DNA of 64,000 nt from Mycolicibacterium sediminis (GCF_010731735.1 NZ_AP022588.1:1488001-1552000); one strand, 5' to 3'. Counted from the stretch's first letter, positions 1 to 8,722 are shown. Numbers and translations: made by a program. The notes: generated from the sequence alone by a model not told the origin.

Positions 1-182
1 CGGCGCCAACCGATCCGCTCGAGATCCTCGGACTCCGCCAGCCGCTGACCACGTCGACGCTCAAGCGGGCGTGGCGTGAGTACGCGGCCCGGCACCACCC
101 GGATCAAGGCGGTGACGCGGCGACGTTCGCGAGGGGCCGCGGCGCCTTCGAGACGCTGCGGACCACGATGGACGCGACGTGA
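1..182 (+). CDS. J-domain protein, C-terminal fragment
   Basis: Only the last 60 codons are present; the reading frame starts at base 3 and the gene begins left of the window. The translation has the second half of a J domain: a PLEILGL start, a basic helix (TLKRAWREYAARHH) and the diagnostic HPD tripeptide followed by QGGD. HPD is the motif by which J proteins stimulate Hsp70 ATPase, so this is probably a small DnaJ-like co-chaperone. The stop TGA overlaps the GTG start of the next gene (GTGA at 179-182), which suggests translational coupling. The N-terminal domain content cannot be judged. Confidence 0.75.
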   Translation, partial: APTDPLEILGLRQPLTTSTLKRAWREYAARHHPDQGGDAATFARGRGAFETLRTTMDAT

Positions 183-1456
183 GCGCGCCCGTGGCGTCCC
201 CGTCGACGCAGTCGCTGCGCGCCCTCGACGCACTGAACTTCTTCCTGGCCGACGTGCGCGACGGACTCGGGCCGTACCTGGCGATCTACCTGCTGGCCGT
301 TCGCGGCCCGGAGCACGGGTGGAACGAGGCGACCGTCGGCGGTGTCATCACCACGGCCGGGATCGTCGGACTGCTCTTCCAGACGCCCCTCGGCGCCCTC
401 GTCGACCGGGTGGTGCGCCGTCGCCTGGTGGTCGTGGTGGCGGCGTCGGCGGTCACCGTGAGCTGCCTGGTGCTGCCGTTCGTCAGCGGCTTTGCACTCG
501 TGACGGCCACGCAATCGATCGCGTCGATCGCAGGTGCGGCCGTGGCACCGGCGATCTCGGCGATCACGCTCGGCCTGGTGGGACCCAAGATGTTCTCGCC
601 GCGGATCGGTCGCAACGAGGCGTTCAACCATGCCGGGAACGCCGCCTCCGCAGGTATCGCGGCAGGGCTGGCGTACTTCTTCGGCCCGGTGGTCGTGTTC
701 TGGATGATGGGCGTCCTGGCGCTGTGCAGCGTGGCGTCGACGATGAAGATCCGCGCCGAGGAGATCGACGAGCGACAGGCCCGTGGGCTCACCGACTCGG
801 CGCCGGACGAGGGCGGCAGCGGGGCGAGCGGCTTCCGCGCGCTGTTGACGAATCGTTCGCTGCTGATCTTCGCGGTGATCGCGTTCACGTTCCACCTGTC
901 GAACGCGGCGATGCTGACGTCGGTGAGCCAGCTCCTGACCAGGGTGGTCGGAAAGGACAGCGCCACGTCGCTGGTCGCGCTGTGCGTGCTCGCCGCCCAG
1001 CTGGTGATGATCCCGGTGGCGATCGTCGTCGGCCGCAAGGCAGACGTCTGGGGTCGAAAGCCGATCTTCCTGACCGCGTTCGTCGTGCTGGCCGTGCGTG
1101 GCGTCCTCTACACGGTGTCCGACAACGGGGTGTGGCTGCTCGTCGTGCAGGCGCTCGACGGCATCGGCGCAGGCATCTTCGGTGCGCTGTTCCCCGTCGT
1201 CATCGCCGATCTGACCCGCGGCACGGGCCGGTTCAACGTGGCACAGGGCGCCGTGGCGACGACGCAGGGCCTCGGCGGCGCGCTGAGCGCGGGCATGGCC
1301 GGCGCGATCATCGTGACCCTCGGCTACAACGTGGCGTTCTGGACCCTGGCCGGCATCGCGGTCGTCGGGCTGATCCTCTACGCCACCCTGATGCCGGAGA
1401 CCAAGGAATCCTCGGGCGAAGAGTTCCTGCCCGCCAAGGAGTCGGCCGCCGGTTAA
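179..1456 (+). CDS. MFS transporter
   Basis: A 425-residue protein with about 12 hydrophobic helices in two halves, the usual length for a major facilitator. The loop between helices 2 and 3 carries an MFS motif-A-like stretch (GALVDRVVRRRL), repeated in the second half as GRKADVWGRKPIF. This supports a secondary transporter of the drug/proton antiport type in the cytoplasmic membrane. The GTG start overlaps the stop of the J-domain gene and the next gene starts 2 bases after its stop, so the three form a tight unit. The substrate cannot be told from the sequence. Confidence 0.85.
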   Translation: MSAPVASPSTQSLRALDALNFFLADVRDGLGPYLAIYLLAVRGPEHGWNEATVGGVITTAGIVGLLFQTPLGALVDRVVRRRLVVVVAASAVTVSCLVLPFVSGFALVTATQSIASIAGAAVAPAISAITLGLVGPKMFSPRIGRNEAFNHAGNAASAGIAAGLAYFFGPVVVFWMMGVLALCSVASTMKIRAEEIDERQARGLTDSAPDEGGSGASGFRALLTNRSLLIFAVIAFTFHLSNAAMLTSVSQLLTRVVGKDSATSLVALCVLAAQLVMIPVAIVVGRKADVWGRKPIFLTAFVVLAVRGVLYTVSDNGVWLLVVQALDGIGAGIFGALFPVVIADLTRGTGRFNVAQGAVATTQGLGGALSAGMAGAIIVTLGYNVAFWTLAGIAVVGLILYATLMPETKESSGEEFLPAKESAAG

Positions 1457-1457
1457 C

Positions 1458-2129
1458 GTGGGCCAGGTGAACGAGCCGGATCCGATCGCCCTCGACGCCA
1501 TGTTCGGCCGCCTGCTGCGCACCGAGGACGATGCGCTCTCCGCGGCGCGGGAGGCGACCGACGCCGCGGGCATGCCCCGCATCGAGGTGTCCGCGCAACA
1601 CGCGAAGCTGCTGACGCTGCTCGCCACCATGTCGCGCGCCGAGCGCGTGCTGGAGATCGGCACGCTCGGCGGCTACAGCACGATCGCGCTGGCGCGGGGT
1701 GTCGGACCGGGCGGCCGGGTCGTCACGCTCGAGTACGACCAGGCCCACGCCGACGTGGCGCGCCGCAACCTCGACCGGGCCGACGTCGGCGAGCGCGTGG
1801 AGATCGTCGTCGGCGCGGCACTCGACACCCTGCCCCGGCTGGTCACCCGCGGCGATCGCTTCGACTTCTTCTTCATCGACGCCGACAAGGAGAACAACTC
1901 GGCGTACGTCGAGTACGCGGTCACGCTCGCCGATCCCGGCGCGGTGATCGTCGTCGACAACATCGCGCGGATGGGCCGGGTGCTGGACCCCTCGCCCGAC
2001 GACCGTCAGGCGCGTGCGGTCCGCGACATGTTCGCCATGATGGGCGAGCATCCGCGCCTCGACACCGCCGCGATCCAGACGGTGGGCACCAAGGGCTGGG
2101 ACGGGTTCGCTATCGCGTTGGTGTCCTAG
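1458..2129 (+). CDS. SAM-dependent O-methyltransferase (Rv0187-like)
   Basis: 223 residues with the class I methyltransferase fold of the caffeoyl-CoA/catechol O-methyltransferase family. The glycine-rich SAM loop is LEIGTLGGYST at about residues 60-70, followed by the acidic motif VVTLEYD, the metal-binding stretch FFFIDADKENN and IVVDNI. These proteins use Mg2+ to methylate catechol-like hydroxyls in the cytoplasm. It starts at GTG 1458, two bases after the MFS stop; a second GTG at 1467 is possible. Its position two genes before ilvD and ricR matches Rv0187 of M. tuberculosis from memory. The substrate is unknown. Confidence 0.88.
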   Translation: MGQVNEPDPIALDAMFGRLLRTEDDALSAAREATDAAGMPRIEVSAQHAKLLTLLATMSRAERVLEIGTLGGYSTIALARGVGPGGRVVTLEYDQAHADVARRNLDRADVGERVEIVVGAALDTLPRLVTRGDRFDFFFIDADKENNSAYVEYAVTLADPGAVIVVDNIARMGRVLDPSPDDRQARAVRDMFAMMGEHPRLDTAAIQTVGTKGWDGFAIALVS

Positions 2130-2152
2130 CGCTGGTGTCCTAGCGCGGAAGA

Positions 2153-2635
2153 TCAGCCGGCGGAGAGGAATTCGTCGGCAGCGGGCGTCATGGACCCGAC
2201 GGCCTCGGACAGCGCACCGGACGTCGCCTGCTCGGTCATCCCGAGGTGCTCGGAGGCCTGTGCGACGGTCATGCCGCGGTAGTAGGTGAGTTCGACGCAC
2301 TTGCGTTGCACGCCGGACAGCGAGTCCATGACGGGTGCACCATCCGTCCCGCGTGCGTCGACTGTGGCGTCGCCGCGGGCGTCGGCCACGGCCATCCGGT
2401 GTGCCAGCGTGATCAGCCAGGCGCCGGGGGAGAAGACGTCGGGGTCGAAGCCGCCCGCCGTGTTCCACACCTCGAGGTAGATGCGTTCCATGAGCGCCTC
2501 GCGCCGGGCGGGATCGGGAACCAGGTTGCCGATGACTCCGAAGACGCGCGCCGACGTGCGGTCGTAGAACCTGAGGAGATCCGCGGAGTTGCCCCGGGCG
2601 ATGCCCTCGAGCAGTGAAGTCAGGTTCGCGTTCAT
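2153..2635 (-). CDS. ECF RNA polymerase sigma factor, SigK-like
   Basis: A 160-residue protein with the two sigma domains of an ECF factor. Region 2 is at about residues 15-85 (LLRFYDRTSARVFGVI, then RIYLEVWNTA), where the YLEVW signature resembles the SigK-like group. Region 4 is a helix-turn-helix at about 105-145 (LSGVQRKCVELTYYRGMTVAQASEHLGM). It is slightly shorter than typical ECF factors (170-200 aa) because linker and tail are short. No recognisable anti-sigma gene is adjacent: the neighbours are the convergent methyltransferase and a divergent SRPBCC gene. How it is held inactive is therefore not visible. It could be a diverged regulator rather than a working sigma factor. Confidence 0.8.
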   Translation of the reverse strand: MNANLTSLLEGIARGNSADLLRFYDRTSARVFGVIGNLVPDPARREALMERIYLEVWNTAGGFDPDVFSPGAWLITLAHRMAVADARGDATVDARGTDGAPVMDSLSGVQRKCVELTYYRGMTVAQASEHLGMTEQATSGALSEAVGSMTPAADEFLSAG

Positions 2636-2763
2636 CGGCGTAGCCGTTCTCTCAGCGTGACGTGCATCCGCGCTCGCGCACGGCTACCGGTCTTTACCCG
2701 GCGGCGTCCGCGCGAAAACCTGGCCGACGTTTGCCGATGGCCGGCCTCGGGCATGGTCGTGCG

Positions 2764-3162
2764 GTGGGCATCTCACTCAAGGGCACGAACATTGCGGTCG
2801 ATCGCGTCATCGCCGCACCTTCCCAGACCGTGTGGGACATCATGACCGACCTCGAGGCGTGGCCGAAGTGGGGTGCGACCGTCAGCGCGGCGCAACTCGA
2901 CGAGGGCGATCTCCTGACGCTGGGCTCGACCGGCCTGGTGTGGACGCCGGTGGGCGTGCCGCTGAAGTTCACGATCGACGGGTTCGTCCCGGGCCGGTCG
3001 TGGAGTTGGCGGGTAGCCGGCGTGCCCGCGACCAAGCACGGCGTCGATCCCGAGGGCGACGGGTGCCGCGCTTGGATGACCGCGCCACTGTGGGCGCCGG
3101 CCTACCTCCCGGTCCTCGCGAACGCGCTGTCCCGCATCGATGCGATGGCGACCGCGGGATAG
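2764..3162 (+). CDS. SRPBCC (polyketide cyclase/START-like) family protein
   Basis: 132 residues from GTG 2764. The translation has the SRPBCC pattern: an N-terminal strand VDRVIAAPSQTVWDIMTDLEAWPKWG, a middle of beta strands including SWSWRVAGVPATKHG, and a C-terminal helix (LPVLANALSRIDAMA). This fold forms a helix-grip pocket for hydrophobic ligands. The frame is open further upstream (ATG 2662 and ATG 2737), but those residues are proline/arginine-rich and do not look like the family, so GTG 2764 is preferred. The gene is divergent from the ECF sigma factor and convergent with ilvD. The ligand is unknown. Confidence 0.7.
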   Translation: MGISLKGTNIAVDRVIAAPSQTVWDIMTDLEAWPKWGATVSAAQLDEGDLLTLGSTGLVWTPVGVPLKFTIDGFVPGRSWSWRVAGVPATKHGVDPEGDGCRAWMTAPLWAPAYLPVLANALSRIDAMATAG

Positions 3163-3226
3163 CGCCGAACGTTGATTACCGTCACGCTATTCGCGAAGAA
3201 GCGTGATGGTAACCAACGTTCGGCGC
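3162..3226. terminator. Long inverted repeat between convergent genes
   Basis: Left arm 3162-3188 begins GCGCCGAACGTTGATTACC. Right arm 3200-3226 is its reverse complement except at two positions, one of which is a G-U wobble in the + transcript and the other in the - transcript. That gives 27-bp arms around an 11-base loop, itself centred on TTCGCGAA. It fills the 76 bases between the SRPBCC stop and the ilvD stop, so it would fold in both convergent transcripts. There is no T-tract, as is usual for mycobacterial terminators. It could also be a small mobile or protein-binding palindrome. Confidence 0.6.
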
Positions 3227-3238
3227 GGTAGGGGACGG

Positions 3239-4960
3239 CTAGCTGCAGACCGCGCCCGTCGCCGCCGAGTGCACGAGCTTCGTGTACTTGGCGAGCACGC
3301 CCGTGGTGTAGACGGGAGGCAGCGGCTCGAAGCCGACCTTGCGGGACTCGAGTTCGTCGGCGTCGACCAGCAGGTCGAGCGTGCCCTTGCCGACGTCGAG
3401 CCTGATCCGGTCACCGTCGCGGACGAACGCGATGGGTCCGCCGTCGACGGCCTCCGGCGCGACGTGACCCACGCACAGCCCGGTGGTGCCGCCGGAGAAC
3501 CGGCCGTCGGTCATCAGCAGCACGTCCTTGCCGAGACCCGCGCCTTTGATCGCGCCGGTGATGGCCAGCATCTCGCGCATGCCGGGGCCGCCCTTGGGGC
3601 CCTCGTAGCGGATGACGACGACGTCGCCGCCCGTGATGGTGCCGTCCTCGAGCGCGTCGAGTGCGGCGCGCTCGCGCTCGAAGACTCGTGCGGTGCCCTC
3701 GAACACGTCGGAGTCGAAGCCCGCGGACTTGACGACCGCGCCCTCGGGGGCCAGCGACCCGTGCAGGATCGTGATGCCGCCGGTGGGGTGGATCGGCGAT
3801 GTCAGCGCGCGCAGCACCTTGCCGTCCGGGTCGGGCGGGGCGATGTCGGCGAGGTTCTCGGCCATGGTCCGGCCGGTCACGGTGAGGCAGTCGCCGTGCA
3901 GCAGCCCGGCGTCGAGCAACGCCTTCATCACGACGGGGACGCCACCGATGCGGTCGACGTCGAACATGACGTGCTTGCCGAACGGCTTCACGTCGGCCAG
4001 GTGGGGCACCTTCGCGCCGACGCGGGTGAAGTCGGCGAGGGTGAGTTCGACACCGGCCTCCCACGCGATCGCGAGCAGGTGCAGCACCGCGTTGGTGGAT
4101 CCGCCGAACGCCATGACGACGGCGATGGCGTTCTCGAACGCCTCCTTGGTCATGATGTCGCGGGCCGTGATGCCGCGCTTGAGCAGTTCGACGACGGCCT
4201 CACCGCTGGCCCGGGCGTAGCCGTCGCGGCGACGGTCGCTGGCGGGCGGCGCCGCCGATCCGGGAAGCGACATGCCGAGCGCCTCGGCTGCGGACGCCAT
4301 GGTGTTGGCGGTGTACATGCCGCCGCAGGCACCCTCGCCCGGACAGATGGCGCGCTCGATGATGTCGACGTCCTCGCGCGACATCAGACCGCGCGCGCAG
4401 GCGCCGACGGCCTCGAACGCATCGATGATCGTGACGTCCCGCTCGGTCCCGTCGGTGAGCGTGGCCTTGCCGGGCATGATCGAGCCGGCGTAGAGGAACA
4501 CGCTGGCCAGGTCGAGGCGCGCGGCCGCCATCAGCATGCCGGGCAGCGACTTGTCGCAGCCGGCCAGCAGGACGGAGCCGTCGAGGCGCTCGGCCATCAT
4601 CACGGTCTCGACGCTGTCGGCGATCACCTCGCGGCTGACGAGCGAGAAGTGCATCCCCTCGTGGCCCATGGAGATGCCATCGGAGACGGAGATCGTGCCG
4701 AACTCCATGGGGAAGCCGCCCGCGGCGTGCACGCCGTCCTTCACGGACTTCGCCAGCCGGTCCAGGGACAGGTTGCACGGGGTGATCTCGTTCCACGACG
4801 ACGCGACGCCGATCTGGGACTTCACCCAGTCGTCGTCGCCCATGCCGACGGCCCGCAGCATGCCGCGGGCGGCGGTCTTCTCGAGGCCGTCGGTGACGTC
4901 GCGGCTCCGGGGCTTGACGTCATGGGTGGTGGTGGTTGCGTCGGTGGGACCTGAGGGCAT
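3239..4960 (-). CDS. ilvD: Dihydroxy-acid dehydratase
   Basis: A 573-residue cytoplasmic enzyme that dehydrates 2,3-dihydroxy-isovalerate and -methylvalerate in valine, isoleucine and leucine synthesis, using an iron-sulphur cluster and Mg2+. Family signatures are visible: [16 protein letters not shown], the downstream [20 protein letters not shown] block and the C-terminal GRFSGGT. The three cysteines expected to hold the cluster are present (in TPCN, GCDKS and GACGG). Length and motifs are normal for IlvD/Edd proteins. The ATG at 4960 is followed by a short variable leader. The gene diverges from the copper block and matches Rv0189c by position. Confidence 0.96.
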   Translation of the reverse strand: MPSGPTDATTTTHDVKPRSRDVTDGLEKTAARGMLRAVGMGDDDWVKSQIGVASSWNEITPCNLSLDRLAKSVKDGVHAAGGFPMEFGTISVSDGISMGHEGMHFSLVSREVIADSVETVMMAERLDGSVLLAGCDKSLPGMLMAAARLDLASVFLYAGSIMPGKATLTDGTERDVTIIDAFEAVGACARGLMSREDVDIIERAICPGEGACGGMYTANTMASAAEALGMSLPGSAAPPASDRRRDGYARASGEAVVELLKRGITARDIMTKEAFENAIAVVMAFGGSTNAVLHLLAIAWEAGVELTLADFTRVGAKVPHLADVKPFGKHVMFDVDRIGGVPVVMKALLDAGLLHGDCLTVTGRTMAENLADIAPPDPDGKVLRALTSPIHPTGGITILHGSLAPEGAVVKSAGFDSDVFEGTARVFERERAALDALEDGTITGGDVVVIRYEGPKGGPGMREMLAITGAIKGAGLGKDVLLMTDGRFSGGTTGLCVGHVAPEAVDGGPIAFVRDGDRIRLDVGKGTLDLLVDADELESRKVGFEPLPPVYTTGVLAKYTKLVHSAATGAVCS

Positions 4961-5002
4961 GCGGTCGATTATGCGCCTGAACCGTTAGGCAGCCAAAACG
5001 TT

Positions 5003-5031
5003 TTCATACCCCATGGGGGTATCCGGTAGGG
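5003..5031 (+). promoter_or_regulatory. RicR/CsoR-type copper operator and promoter
   Basis: ATACCCC (5006-5012) and GGGGTAT (5016-5022) form an inverted repeat with a 3-base spacer. The core fits TACCC-N5-GGGTA (5007-5021), the palindrome described for RicR/CsoR copper repressors. It lies between a plausible -35 (TTCATA, 5003-5008) and a -10 (TAGGGT, 5026-5031) separated by 17 bases. Transcription would start within a few bases of the GTG/ATG at 5040/5043, so the mRNA may be nearly leaderless. Since ricR is the second gene downstream, this implies copper-dependent autoregulation. Confidence 0.75.
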
Positions 5032-5042
5032 TGGGCCGGGTG

Positions 5043-5645
5043 ATGACGCCAACGCCCCGCCTCCTTGCCCTCGCGGCCGCCTTCGCCGCGGTCCTCTTCG
5101 TGTCAGGCTGCACCGAGACGCCGGCTTCGGACGGCCACACCGATCACACCCACGGCGCCTCCGAAGGTGCTCAGCCCGCGGCGTTCAACGACGCCGACGT
5201 GACCTTCGCGAAGGACATGATCCCGCACCACGAGCAGGCCGTCGAGATGTCGGCGCTCGTGCCCGACCGCTCGTCCGATCCCGCCGTCGTCGAACTCGCC
5301 GCCGCGATCTCGAAGGCCCAGGAGCCAGAAGTGGGGCAGATGCAGGCGTTCCTGAAGGAGTGGACCGGCAGCTCGGAGACCGGGCACGAGGGCCACGACA
5401 TGGGCGCGATGAACATGCAGGGAATGGTCGATGGGGCCACGATGGAGAAGCTGAAGACGCTGAAGGGCGCCGACTTCGACACGCTGTGGCTCCGATCGAT
5501 GATCGGCCATCACGAGGGAGCCATCGCCATGGCCAAGACGGAGATCGCCGACGGCGCCGACGCCGATGCGAAGAAGCTCGCCGAGTCGATCGTCGACGCG
5601 CAGCAGTCGGAGATCGCCCAGATGAAGTCGATGTTGGGAGAGTGA
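5043..5645 (+). CDS. DUF305 lipoprotein, likely copper-binding
   Basis: A 200-residue exported lipoprotein. The signal peptide ends in a lipobox (FVSGC), followed by a His-rich segment (DGHTDHTHG). Two DUF305 signature helices each carry a double histidine: MIPHHEQA near the N-terminus and MIGHHEGA near the C-terminus, with methionine-rich runs (HDMGAMNMQGM) between them. DUF305 proteins of this type bind copper outside the membrane. ATG 5043 (or GTG 5040) is preferred because the upstream ATG at 5013 lies inside the operator palindrome. The next gene, ricR, starts 2 bases after the stop, so the two form a copper-responsive operon. Confidence 0.85.
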   Translation: MTPTPRLLALAAAFAAVLFVSGCTETPASDGHTDHTHGASEGAQPAAFNDADVTFAKDMIPHHEQAVEMSALVPDRSSDPAVVELAAAISKAQEPEVGQMQAFLKEWTGSSETGHEGHDMGAMNMQGMVDGATMEKLKTLKGADFDTLWLRSMIGHHEGAIAMAKTEIADGADADAKKLAESIVDAQQSEIAQMKSMLGE

Positions 5646-5646
5646 C

Positions 5647-5967
5647 GTGACCGAGGTTGACATGGCGGAGTCGAACGACGCTGCACTGCATGGCTATTCG
5701 ACGAACAAAGACAACTACGCCAAGCGGCTGCGACGCATCGAGGGCCAGGTCCGCGGCATCGCGAAGATGATCGACGACGACAAGTACTGCATCGACGTGC
5801 TCACCCAGATCAGTGCGGTCAACAGTGCGCTGCAGTCGGTCGCCCTGGGACTGCTCGACGAGCACCTCGGACACTGCGTCTCGCACGCCGTCGCCGAGGG
5901 CGGTGACGAAGCCGAACGCAAGCTCGCCGAGGCGTCGGCGGCCATCGCGCGCCTGGTGCGTTCCTGA
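5647..5967 (+). CDS. ricR: Copper-sensing repressor RicR (CsoR family)
   Basis: A 106-residue CsoR/DUF156 all-helical repressor. The Cu(I) ligands of the family are in place: Cys in KYCIDVLTQIS, and His plus Cys in LDEHLGHCV. The helix YAKRLRRIEGQVRGIAKMI is typical. The sequence closely resembles Rv0190 (RicR) from memory, including the C-terminal KLAEASAAIARLVRS. Apo-RicR binds palindromic operators and releases them when it binds Cu(I). The RicR-type operator before the upstream DUF305 gene supports autoregulation. GTG 5647 is used; ATG 5662 is an alternative nearer to the known protein length. Confidence 0.9.
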   Translation: MTEVDMAESNDAALHGYSTNKDNYAKRLRRIEGQVRGIAKMIDDDKYCIDVLTQISAVNSALQSVALGLLDEHLGHCVSHAVAEGGDEAERKLAEASAAIARLVRS

Positions 5968-5993
5968 TCCGTCTCGTCGCCGCGACCATTCCG

Positions 5994-6485
5994 GTGCTCG
6001 AGGCGTTGCGCCGCGACGCCGACGAATTCGCCGCACTGGTCGGCAGTCCCGTGCCCGCCGGATGGCCTCAGTTCGACGAGGGCATCGAGTTCACCATCGA
6101 CGTCCTGCGCGAGCGGCCCGCGCAGGCGCAGTGGTGGCTGCACCTGTTCTTCGACGACGACGTCCTGGTCGGCTCGGGCGGCTTCGTCGGCCCGCCTGAC
6201 GATGGGGTCGTCGAGATCGGCTACGAGATCGCCCCCGCCTACCGCGGCCGGGGCCGCGCCACGGGCGCCGCCCGCGCACTCGCCGCCCAGGCCTTCGCGG
6301 CCGGGAACGTCCACACCGTCCTCGCGCACACCGCATCGCACCGCAGCGCCTCCACGTCGGTGCTCGAGCGGATCGGGTTCGGATTCCTCGGCACGTTCCC
6401 CGACGAGGAGGAGGGCACGGTCTGGCGGTGGGAACTCGCGTGTCCGGAGGTCCCGCTGAGTCCGTTCTCAGCGCTGAAGAGGTAA
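5994..6485 (+). CDS. GNAT family N-acetyltransferase
   Basis: A 163-residue acyl-CoA-dependent acetyltransferase. The core shows the strand/turn [24 protein letters not shown], in which RGRGRATG is the acetyl-CoA pyrophosphate-binding Q/RxxGxG/A motif. The later stretch [28 protein letters not shown] is the usual motif B region (N/S..S..VLE..GF). The start is uncertain: GTG 5994 is the first standard codon, but homologous-looking residues (RLVAATIP) continue upstream to the ricR stop with no good start codon, so a rare codon or a frameshift is possible. The substrate is unknown. It follows ricR by 26 bases. Confidence 0.78.
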   Translation: MLEALRRDADEFAALVGSPVPAGWPQFDEGIEFTIDVLRERPAQAQWWLHLFFDDDVLVGSGGFVGPPDDGVVEIGYEIAPAYRGRGRATGAARALAAQAFAAGNVHTVLAHTASHRSASTSVLERIGFGFLGTFPDEEEGTVWRWELACPEVPLSPFSALKR

Positions 6486-6642
6486 CGGATGGCGGCAGGG
6501 AACCGAACTACACAGCAGATCAGCGGCGGCTCGTCGCCCGTTCACGCATTGCTGGACGGGTGTCCAGGGGCCGTCGACGGCAGGAGTGGGTGCCGGCGCT
6601 GTGACACACTGGGGTCAGTTTTTGGGTTATGGAGGTGGCGCA

Positions 6643-7728
6643 ATGCCGCAAGGGACGTCGTACGGGTTGCCAACGAAGGCACTGAAGAAACTAGGCATCG
6701 CGATCGTCGCCGGTGTGCTGGTCGGAGGAGCAGTCGTCGGTACGCCGTCGGCGCTGGCAGAGCCGGCTCCCGACCCCGCGGTGATCGACGCGCCTCCCGC
6801 GCCGGCACCGCCGCCGTTCCAGATGCCCCCGATGCCGTGGGATCCGCCCCCGGCACCCGCTGCCGCCCCTCCGGCGGCCGCGCCGGTGGATCCGCTGGCA
6901 CCGGCCGATCCACTCGCGCCCGCCGCACCGGCGGCGCCGCTCAACAACTACGGCGCACCCGCCGCCGTTCCCGAGGGCACGCCCGCGGGCCAGAACCCGC
7001 TGCCCTACACGGGTGAGCCGGTCTTCGCGCCGCCGACCTTCAACCCGGTCAACGGGTCCATGGTCGGTGTGGCCAAGCCGATCTACATCAACTTCGCCCG
7101 GCCCATCGTCGACCGCGCGATGGCCGAGCAGGCCGTGCACATCTCGTCGACCCCTGCGGTGCCCGGACGGTTCTACTGGACCGGTGACACCCAGTTGCGC
7201 TGGCGCCCGATCAACTTCTGGCCCGCCAACACCACCGTGAACATCGACGCGGGTGGCACCAAGTCCAGCTTCCGCACCGGTGACTACCTGGTGGCCACCG
7301 TCGACGACGCGACGCACCAGATGGAGATCCGGCGCAACGGCCAGCTCGAGAAGACCTTCCCCGTGTCGATGGGCAAGGAAGACGGCAAGCACGAGACCAA
7401 GAACGGCACCTACTACGTGCTGGAGCGCTTCGCCGACATCGTCATGGATTCGTCCACCTACGGCGTCCCCGTGAATTCGTCGGAGGGCTACAAGCTGAAG
7501 GTGCAGGACGCCGTTCGCATCGACAACAGCGGCATCTTCGTGCATGGCGCGCCGTGGTCGGTCGGTGACCAGGGCAAGCGCAACGTCAGCCACGGCTGCA
7601 TCAACCTCAGCGCTGCCAACGCCCAGTGGTTCTACGACAACTTCGGCAGTGGCGACCCCGTCGTCATCAAGAACTCCGTCGGCCTCTACAACCAGCCCGA
7701 CGGCGCGTCGGATTGGCAGATGTTCTAG
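6643..7728 (+). CDS. L,D-transpeptidase (Rv0192/LdtMt4-like)
   Basis: A 361-residue cell-wall enzyme that makes 3-3 peptidoglycan cross-links. In order: an uncleaved signal/anchor (about 10-38), an Ala-Pro-rich spacer (40-120), an Ig-like domain (about 125-205, ending PANTTVNID) and a YkuD catalytic domain. The catalytic block is HGAPWSVGD...SHGCINLS, with the nucleophile at Cys319 by my count. A strong ribosome site (GGAGGT, 6631-6636) sits 6 bases before ATG 6643, which excludes the longer upstream reading. It is anchored outside the membrane and should be sensitive to carbapenems. Its position after ricR matches Rv0192. Confidence 0.92.
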   Translation: MPQGTSYGLPTKALKKLGIAIVAGVLVGGAVVGTPSALAEPAPDPAVIDAPPAPAPPPFQMPPMPWDPPPAPAAAPPAAAPVDPLAPADPLAPAAPAAPLNNYGAPAAVPEGTPAGQNPLPYTGEPVFAPPTFNPVNGSMVGVAKPIYINFARPIVDRAMAEQAVHISSTPAVPGRFYWTGDTQLRWRPINFWPANTTVNIDAGGTKSSFRTGDYLVATVDDATHQMEIRRNGQLEKTFPVSMGKEDGKHETKNGTYYVLERFADIVMDSSTYGVPVNSSEGYKLKVQDAVRIDNSGIFVHGAPWSVGDQGKRNVSHGCINLSAANAQWFYDNFGSGDPVVIKNSVGLYNQPDGASDWQMF

Positions 7729-7747
7729 GCGTTCTCACGCCGCGCAC

Positions 7748-8710
7748 GTGCTCGACTGGCTACTGGACTCCGATCCGGCGATCCGCTGGCGGGTGGAGCG
7801 CGACCTCGCCGGTGCTCCGGACGTGGTCTGGCGGTCCACTCGGGCGCGGGTCGCCACGGAGGGCTTCGGTGCCCGCCTGCTCGCGCTCCAGGACGACGAC
7901 GGCCAGTGGGCCGGCGGCGCCTTCTTCCCCGCCGACTTCGACTTCGACGGGCCCGAGCGCGACACCGGTCAGCCGTGGACGGCGACGACCTGGTCGCTGA
8001 ACTCTTTGCGGGAGTGGGGCCTCGACCCCTCCGTCCTCCAGGAGCGGCGGACCGCCGAGCTGCTCGCTACCAACAGTCGGTGGGAGTACGACGACCTGCC
8101 GTACTGGGGCGGTGAGGTCGACTGCTGCATCAACGCGTGGACGGTGGCGAACGGAGTCTGGCTCGGTCTCGACGTCGCCGAATTGGCTCGGTGGTTCGTC
8201 GAGCATCGCCTGCCCGACGGCGGCTGGAACTGCGAGTGGGTGGAGGGCTCGACCCGGTCGTCCTTCCACTCGACGCTGAATGCGCTGAAGGGGTTGCTCG
8301 CGTTCGAGGTGGCGACGGGCGGCACTGCCGCCACTCGCGCCGCACGCCGGGCCGGCGAAGAATATCTGTTGCAGCGCAGCCTGTTCCGTCGGCTCTCGAC
8401 CGGCCAGCCAGTGGCGCCGTGGGTGACGGAGTTCGGCCATCCGTTCCGCTGGCGCTACAGCGTGCTCAACGCCGCCGACTACTTCCGTGACGCCGCACTG
8501 ACCGATGGGCGGGCACCGGACCCACGGATGGCCGAGGCCATCGAACTCATCCGAGCGCAACGCCGCGACGACGGCACCTGGCTCCAGGCCGGTCGCCCGC
8601 CGGGCAGGGAGTGGTTCGAGGTCGACGCCGGCGTCGGAGAGCCGTCGAAGTGGTTGACGCTGTACGCAACTCGCGTGCTGGCGTGGTGGGACGCCGCGCG
8701 GTCGTCATGA
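7748..8710 (+). CDS. Terpenoid-cyclase/prenyltransferase-fold protein
   Basis: A 320-residue protein with the repeated helices of the alpha6-alpha6 barrel of squalene cyclases and prenyltransferases. The QW-like repeats DDDGQWAGGAFF, LPDGGWNCEW and QRRDDGTWLQAG are visible, along with many aromatic residues. It is half the length of a squalene-hopene cyclase and I see no DXDD catalytic motif, so it is probably a stand-alone barrel, not a hopanoid-forming enzyme. The start is GTG 7748 (VLDWLLDSDPAIRWRVERDL), 20 bases after the transpeptidase stop and without an obvious ribosome site. Its function is unknown. Confidence 0.65.
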   Translation: MLDWLLDSDPAIRWRVERDLAGAPDVVWRSTRARVATEGFGARLLALQDDDGQWAGGAFFPADFDFDGPERDTGQPWTATTWSLNSLREWGLDPSVLQERRTAELLATNSRWEYDDLPYWGGEVDCCINAWTVANGVWLGLDVAELARWFVEHRLPDGGWNCEWVEGSTRSSFHSTLNALKGLLAFEVATGGTAATRAARRAGEEYLLQRSLFRRLSTGQPVAPWVTEFGHPFRWRYSVLNAADYFRDAALTDGRAPDPRMAEAIELIRAQRRDDGTWLQAGRPPGREWFEVDAGVGEPSKWLTLYATRVLAWWDAARSS

Positions 8711-8722
8711 CGACGCCGTAGC

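Noticed and set aside
1..1457. mymT-type copper metallothionein near the O-methyltransferase
   Set aside because: In M. tuberculosis mymT lies in this neighbourhood, but no small Cys-rich frame is visible here; an MFS gene occupies the position.
3203..4954. 583-codon open frame opposite ilvD
   Set aside because: Shadow frame in high-GC DNA; low-complexity Asp/Gly/Val/Arg product with no domain, while ilvD on the other strand is unmistakable.
5013..5042. Upstream ATG for the DUF305 gene
   Set aside because: It lies inside the RicR-type palindrome and upstream of the -10, so it cannot be on the transcript; ATG 5043 or GTG 5040 gives a proper signal peptide.
5964..5993. CTG start for the GNAT gene, four bases from the ricR stop
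   Set aside because: CTG is rarely used and no ribosome site supports it; noted only as a reason for start uncertainty.
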